Of a DNA stretch of 64,000 bases, positions 60,931-64,000 are shown in pieces. Numbering within the stretch: position 1 is the first letter of the stretch; every line of letters begins with the position of its first letter. The DNA comes from Numida meleagris (lineage: Eukaryota; Chordata; Aves; Galliformes; Numididae). The notes beneath the pieces were generated by a model, which was given only the letters and a program-made list of their open reading frames with translations, had not been told where the DNA came from and did no database searches. Location: positions 61,963,874 through 62,027,873 of the forward strand of contig NC_034409.1 in the NCBI RefSeq assembly GCF_002078875.1, written 5' to 3'. The translations under genes were made by a program, and so were the position numbers.

Positions 60931-63900
60931 AACTTATTCTTTCCCTTTAAAGGTGGAAATTATACCTTTTTTGGTTTGTGAATTCATTTTGATTGTCACC
61001 TTCTCTTGGTCTTTCTTTTTTTTCCTTTCTTTAGTGAAGGTAACACTTAAGCCCTATTGACATCATCTTGCGTATGCTCTATCTCCATTGGTTAATGGAT
61101 CAACGTTTTCTGCTTTCTTTGTATTATTAACAGGTGATGACATGCTTTTTTTGTTGTTCTTCAGGTTTCTTGCTAGGCATCTCCTCACCTCAGTATCTTA
61201 TAACTTTTTCTCTGCGTGCTTGAATTAGTCTACATACAATCTCAGTAGTGATAACCAGTTTCCTACTTTCTGTATTTTTGCTGTCAGCATTCAGCAAAGA
61301 GGCTGATTGAACCAATTTTATCTTTTACTGTACTCATCTGCTTTGGGGAAAAATGCAGTTGTGCAACACCATTGTTCTGAGGTTTTCATTCTTAGGATTC
61401 TGATGTTTCTAGAGATTAGGGGGGAAAAAAAAAAGAACAGTGAAGACCTACATTGGCATTGCTCCATTTTCTTTTAAATAATTAATCTAAGCACAAATTC
61501 CTCTAAAATAAATGTGAGGCTAAATTGATAAATGCAGGACATTTAAAACTTGCAATTTCATCATGTCATCATGTCATTAACTCAACCATTTTTCTTACAG
61601 AATGATTGCTGCTTAGATTTTTTTTCTTTAAATGAAGCTGTAAATTAATAGGGGGCTTGACAGATGTACATTATTAGAATGCAAATAGCCCTATATACTG
61701 ATGATCATTAAAGCCTTCATAGTATTTTGGCAATTTAGCTGTAAGATTACAGTGTCAGGTATTTTGTGCAGCATGGTTCATTTCCCGTGGTATAGCAACA
61801 TTATCTGTTGCTTTTCTGACTTAGTTCAGATTTTGAAAGCTGTAGTTCTGTTACTGAAACATTTGAAATGGTTCTACAGCTTTGCATCTTTGCAGAAATG
61901 AAAGCTGATCCCTAGGATCTTGGAATCAAAATGATTCATTTATATTCTTCTATGGACTTTCCCATTTACTTACTGTGCAAATATTTAAATTCATGATCTA
62001 TAACAAAAGTACTTGAGAGATAAGAGTTTTGTGCACCAATGGAATGTAGCCAACAGCACAACATCTTGCTGAAGGGTGGTATGGATTAGCAGGGTGGTGA
62101 TGCTGCAGAACCCAGTGCTTAGTGAGTTATTCCATTTGGATGGGAGCTGAATCTCTGTTTCTCATTTCTTGTCAACTTCCAGCTTTATAACTATATAAAT
62201 AAATATGGTTGAAGTGGTTTAGGTATAGTGAAACTTTATTTGTTGTGGAGAAATAGAATGAAGTATTTTAACTGAAACGTTGCAAAATGAAAACAGCAAT
62301 TCCAGTAACTGCAGCTCTCAGGTTACAGAAATGTTTTGCAGTGTTTTCTCCCTGCAAGTTTGGCTATGCTGTCCTTGAAAATATTTTGAGCAGTTCTTCA
62401 ATGTACTTTCTGTGGAGTTATGTGAGCATCACTCTTTTTAATTTAAGCTATTTCTCTAAACTGCCCGTAGATCAAGGCATTTGTCACTGCCATTAGTTAT
62501 TTAGTAAAGACAGTCAGTAGCCTCTGTGCTTCACAAAGCAGACAGATCTTTATCAGTAATCAATATTTGCAATATTTGTTAATATAAATCTGTCATTACT
62601 AGCTCATCTTTTGAAGTTAATTTGAGATAAAGCACTTTGTTATGGGTAGAAGCAAAAGTAACAAAACCATCAGAATCCGCGTCCTTAACTTTGCTGGCAC
62701 ATCAAAGTCAAAGTGCATAAACCTGAATCCTCATGTGAAACCTAACTAATAAGCAATAATAATGGAGAAACTTAACAATTGCAAAAAAAGTCTTCATTAA
62801 GATAGAGCAGCTGTTTGTTTTCTGGACCACATGGTCTAGTCAGCATGATAGGAACACAGTGGCGATGGATCAGCAAGTTTGCTTTTACTGGAAGATACAC
62901 ACATTTTCTTATCCTCTCTAATGGGTCGATATTAAAGAAAAGCTGGAGTTGGGAGAATAATTAGAGTAATTTTCCATTTATTTTTCTCCTCAGCCTGCCT
63001 CAGGCTAGGGAGGTCAAATGGATGCTAAGGAGAAAATGTGCATCTGGAACTAGTCTGAAAATAAATACGTATCCCATGAGTAGTGCTGCGTACAGTTTGC
63101 TTAGTCTTAGAGAACTAACTACGTTTGTCTTCCAGTTGATTGCTTGCTTCATCTAGGAAATCTGCTTAGTCTGTGTGATTCTGAAAGGAGTTTTTCTTAA
63201 GTTTCAAAATCTGAGGGATGTAAATTAACTATTTCCCATTTCTTGCTTCTTTCAGCTTTCCCTTTCACTTATCAGAGTTACATTACTCACCAGCTCTCTT
63301 TGGCTGGTTTGCAACTAGGAGGCTTTCCAGTGACAGAGACAAGCTCTAGATTTTCTGGCTATGTGGTGAAACAATGACAGCCTGGAAATCTCATGGCAAT
63401 ACCTGACGTAAAATAACATCTGACTCTACCATGTCCTTCCTTGCAATTCAGTGAGATGAACTTTAATATTTGGCATGCTTTCTGGGTAGGAGCATATCCT
63501 GTCGTGATCTAGGTGCCAATGAAATTGTATTTATTCTACCTGATCTAATTCATGTAATGCTGCTATGGCTGTGATTTCTTGGCATTGCACATCTGGCTAT
63601 AAAATATGCATCTTGGGTTAATTATTTTATTTCAAAACCTTGAAGCAGTTTGTTCTCCTAATTTTGCTTGTCTTCCATCCAATACTTCCAGCAAAACAGG
63701 TAGCCATGTGGTCTTCTGTTTGTTTTGCCCTGTGGTCTATAGGAGCACTTCTGATCTGTTCAATAACACCGTATTTCCACATTAATCTAAAGTGAAGCAC
63801 GGTCAATAGGTAGACTGAAATAAAAGGTGATCTAACTCCATTACTGGCTTTCTACTATCCAACTTTTCCATGTGCACTTTTCTGAAGCATGGTGTCTCCA

Positions 63901-64000
63901 GTTCAAAAGCAAGGTAACCACAATCCCCCAGGGGAAACGTCTTCACTGGAGGGGCACAGGTGGCTTCATAACTGCCTTTACTGAAACGACTGAACAGTTG

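Larger units (their letters stand above)
36525..64000 (+). other. CACNA1C: CACNA1C intron 1 (partial, more than 27 kb)
   Basis: Everything right of the first coding exon to the end of the window. The expected exon 2 (GSNYGSPRPAH.., PTPGAALSWQAAIDAARQ) is not present in any frame I could read, so the intron extends past the window. It holds the 3' half of the CpG island, a second GC-rich patch, six CR1-type fragments, a poly-C run and simple repeats, each listed separately. Other stretches (for example 39310-40560, 40770-42470, 42670-46250, 48110-49980, 51030-54100, 54290-56240, 57175-58950, 60930-64000) are AT-rich single-copy DNA in which I see nothing definable. Confidence 0.9.

Noticed and set aside
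1..64000. CRISPR arrays, bacterial operons, prophage, retroviral LTRs, tRNA or rRNA genes
   Set aside because: None was seen. The splice-site structure, CpG islands and CR1 repeats identify this as vertebrate nuclear DNA.

Overview
The window looks like vertebrate nuclear DNA from a bird, probably a galliform. It has intron-split genes, long AT-rich non-coding stretches, two CpG-island promoters and many chicken-repeat-1 (CR1) LINE fragments with the typical ATTCTATG-type 3' tail. There is no bacterial, phage or CRISPR content.

Two protein-coding genes can be recognised, arranged head to head. On the minus strand at the left is the 5' part of DCP1B (decapping co-factor 1B). Its first three coding exons (8349-8197, 7606-7566, 5295-5168) join in frame and encode the start of the EVH1 domain; the rest of the gene lies beyond base 1. 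On the plus strand, about 28.1 kb away, is the 5' end of CACNA1C (the Cav1.2 L-type calcium-channel alpha-1 subunit). Its first coding exon (exon 1b type, 36476-36524) sits in a CpG island of about 2.3 kb, followed by at least 27.4 kb of intron 1. Exon 2 is not reached. The order DCP1B(-)/CACNA1C(+) is the one I know from human 12p13.33.

Layout: 1-8349 DCP1B exons and introns; about 8050-8480 DCP1B CpG island; about 8500-35090 intergenic DNA, AT-rich, with nine CR1 fragments; about 35095-37380 CACNA1C CpG island and leader; 36525-64000 CACNA1C intron 1, with a second GC-rich patch (38960-39310), a 22-base poly-C run, a 46-bp tandem duplication and six more CR1-type copies.

The least ordinary signals are: the five short upstream ORFs in the CACNA1C leader, three of them only two codons long; a very strong unused-looking 3' splice site inside that leader; G-quadruplex-type tracts on both sides of the start codon; a possible unannotated minus-strand terminal exon near 20.5 kb; and a 173-codon ORF in intron 1. 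I found nothing that amounts to a new gene system.
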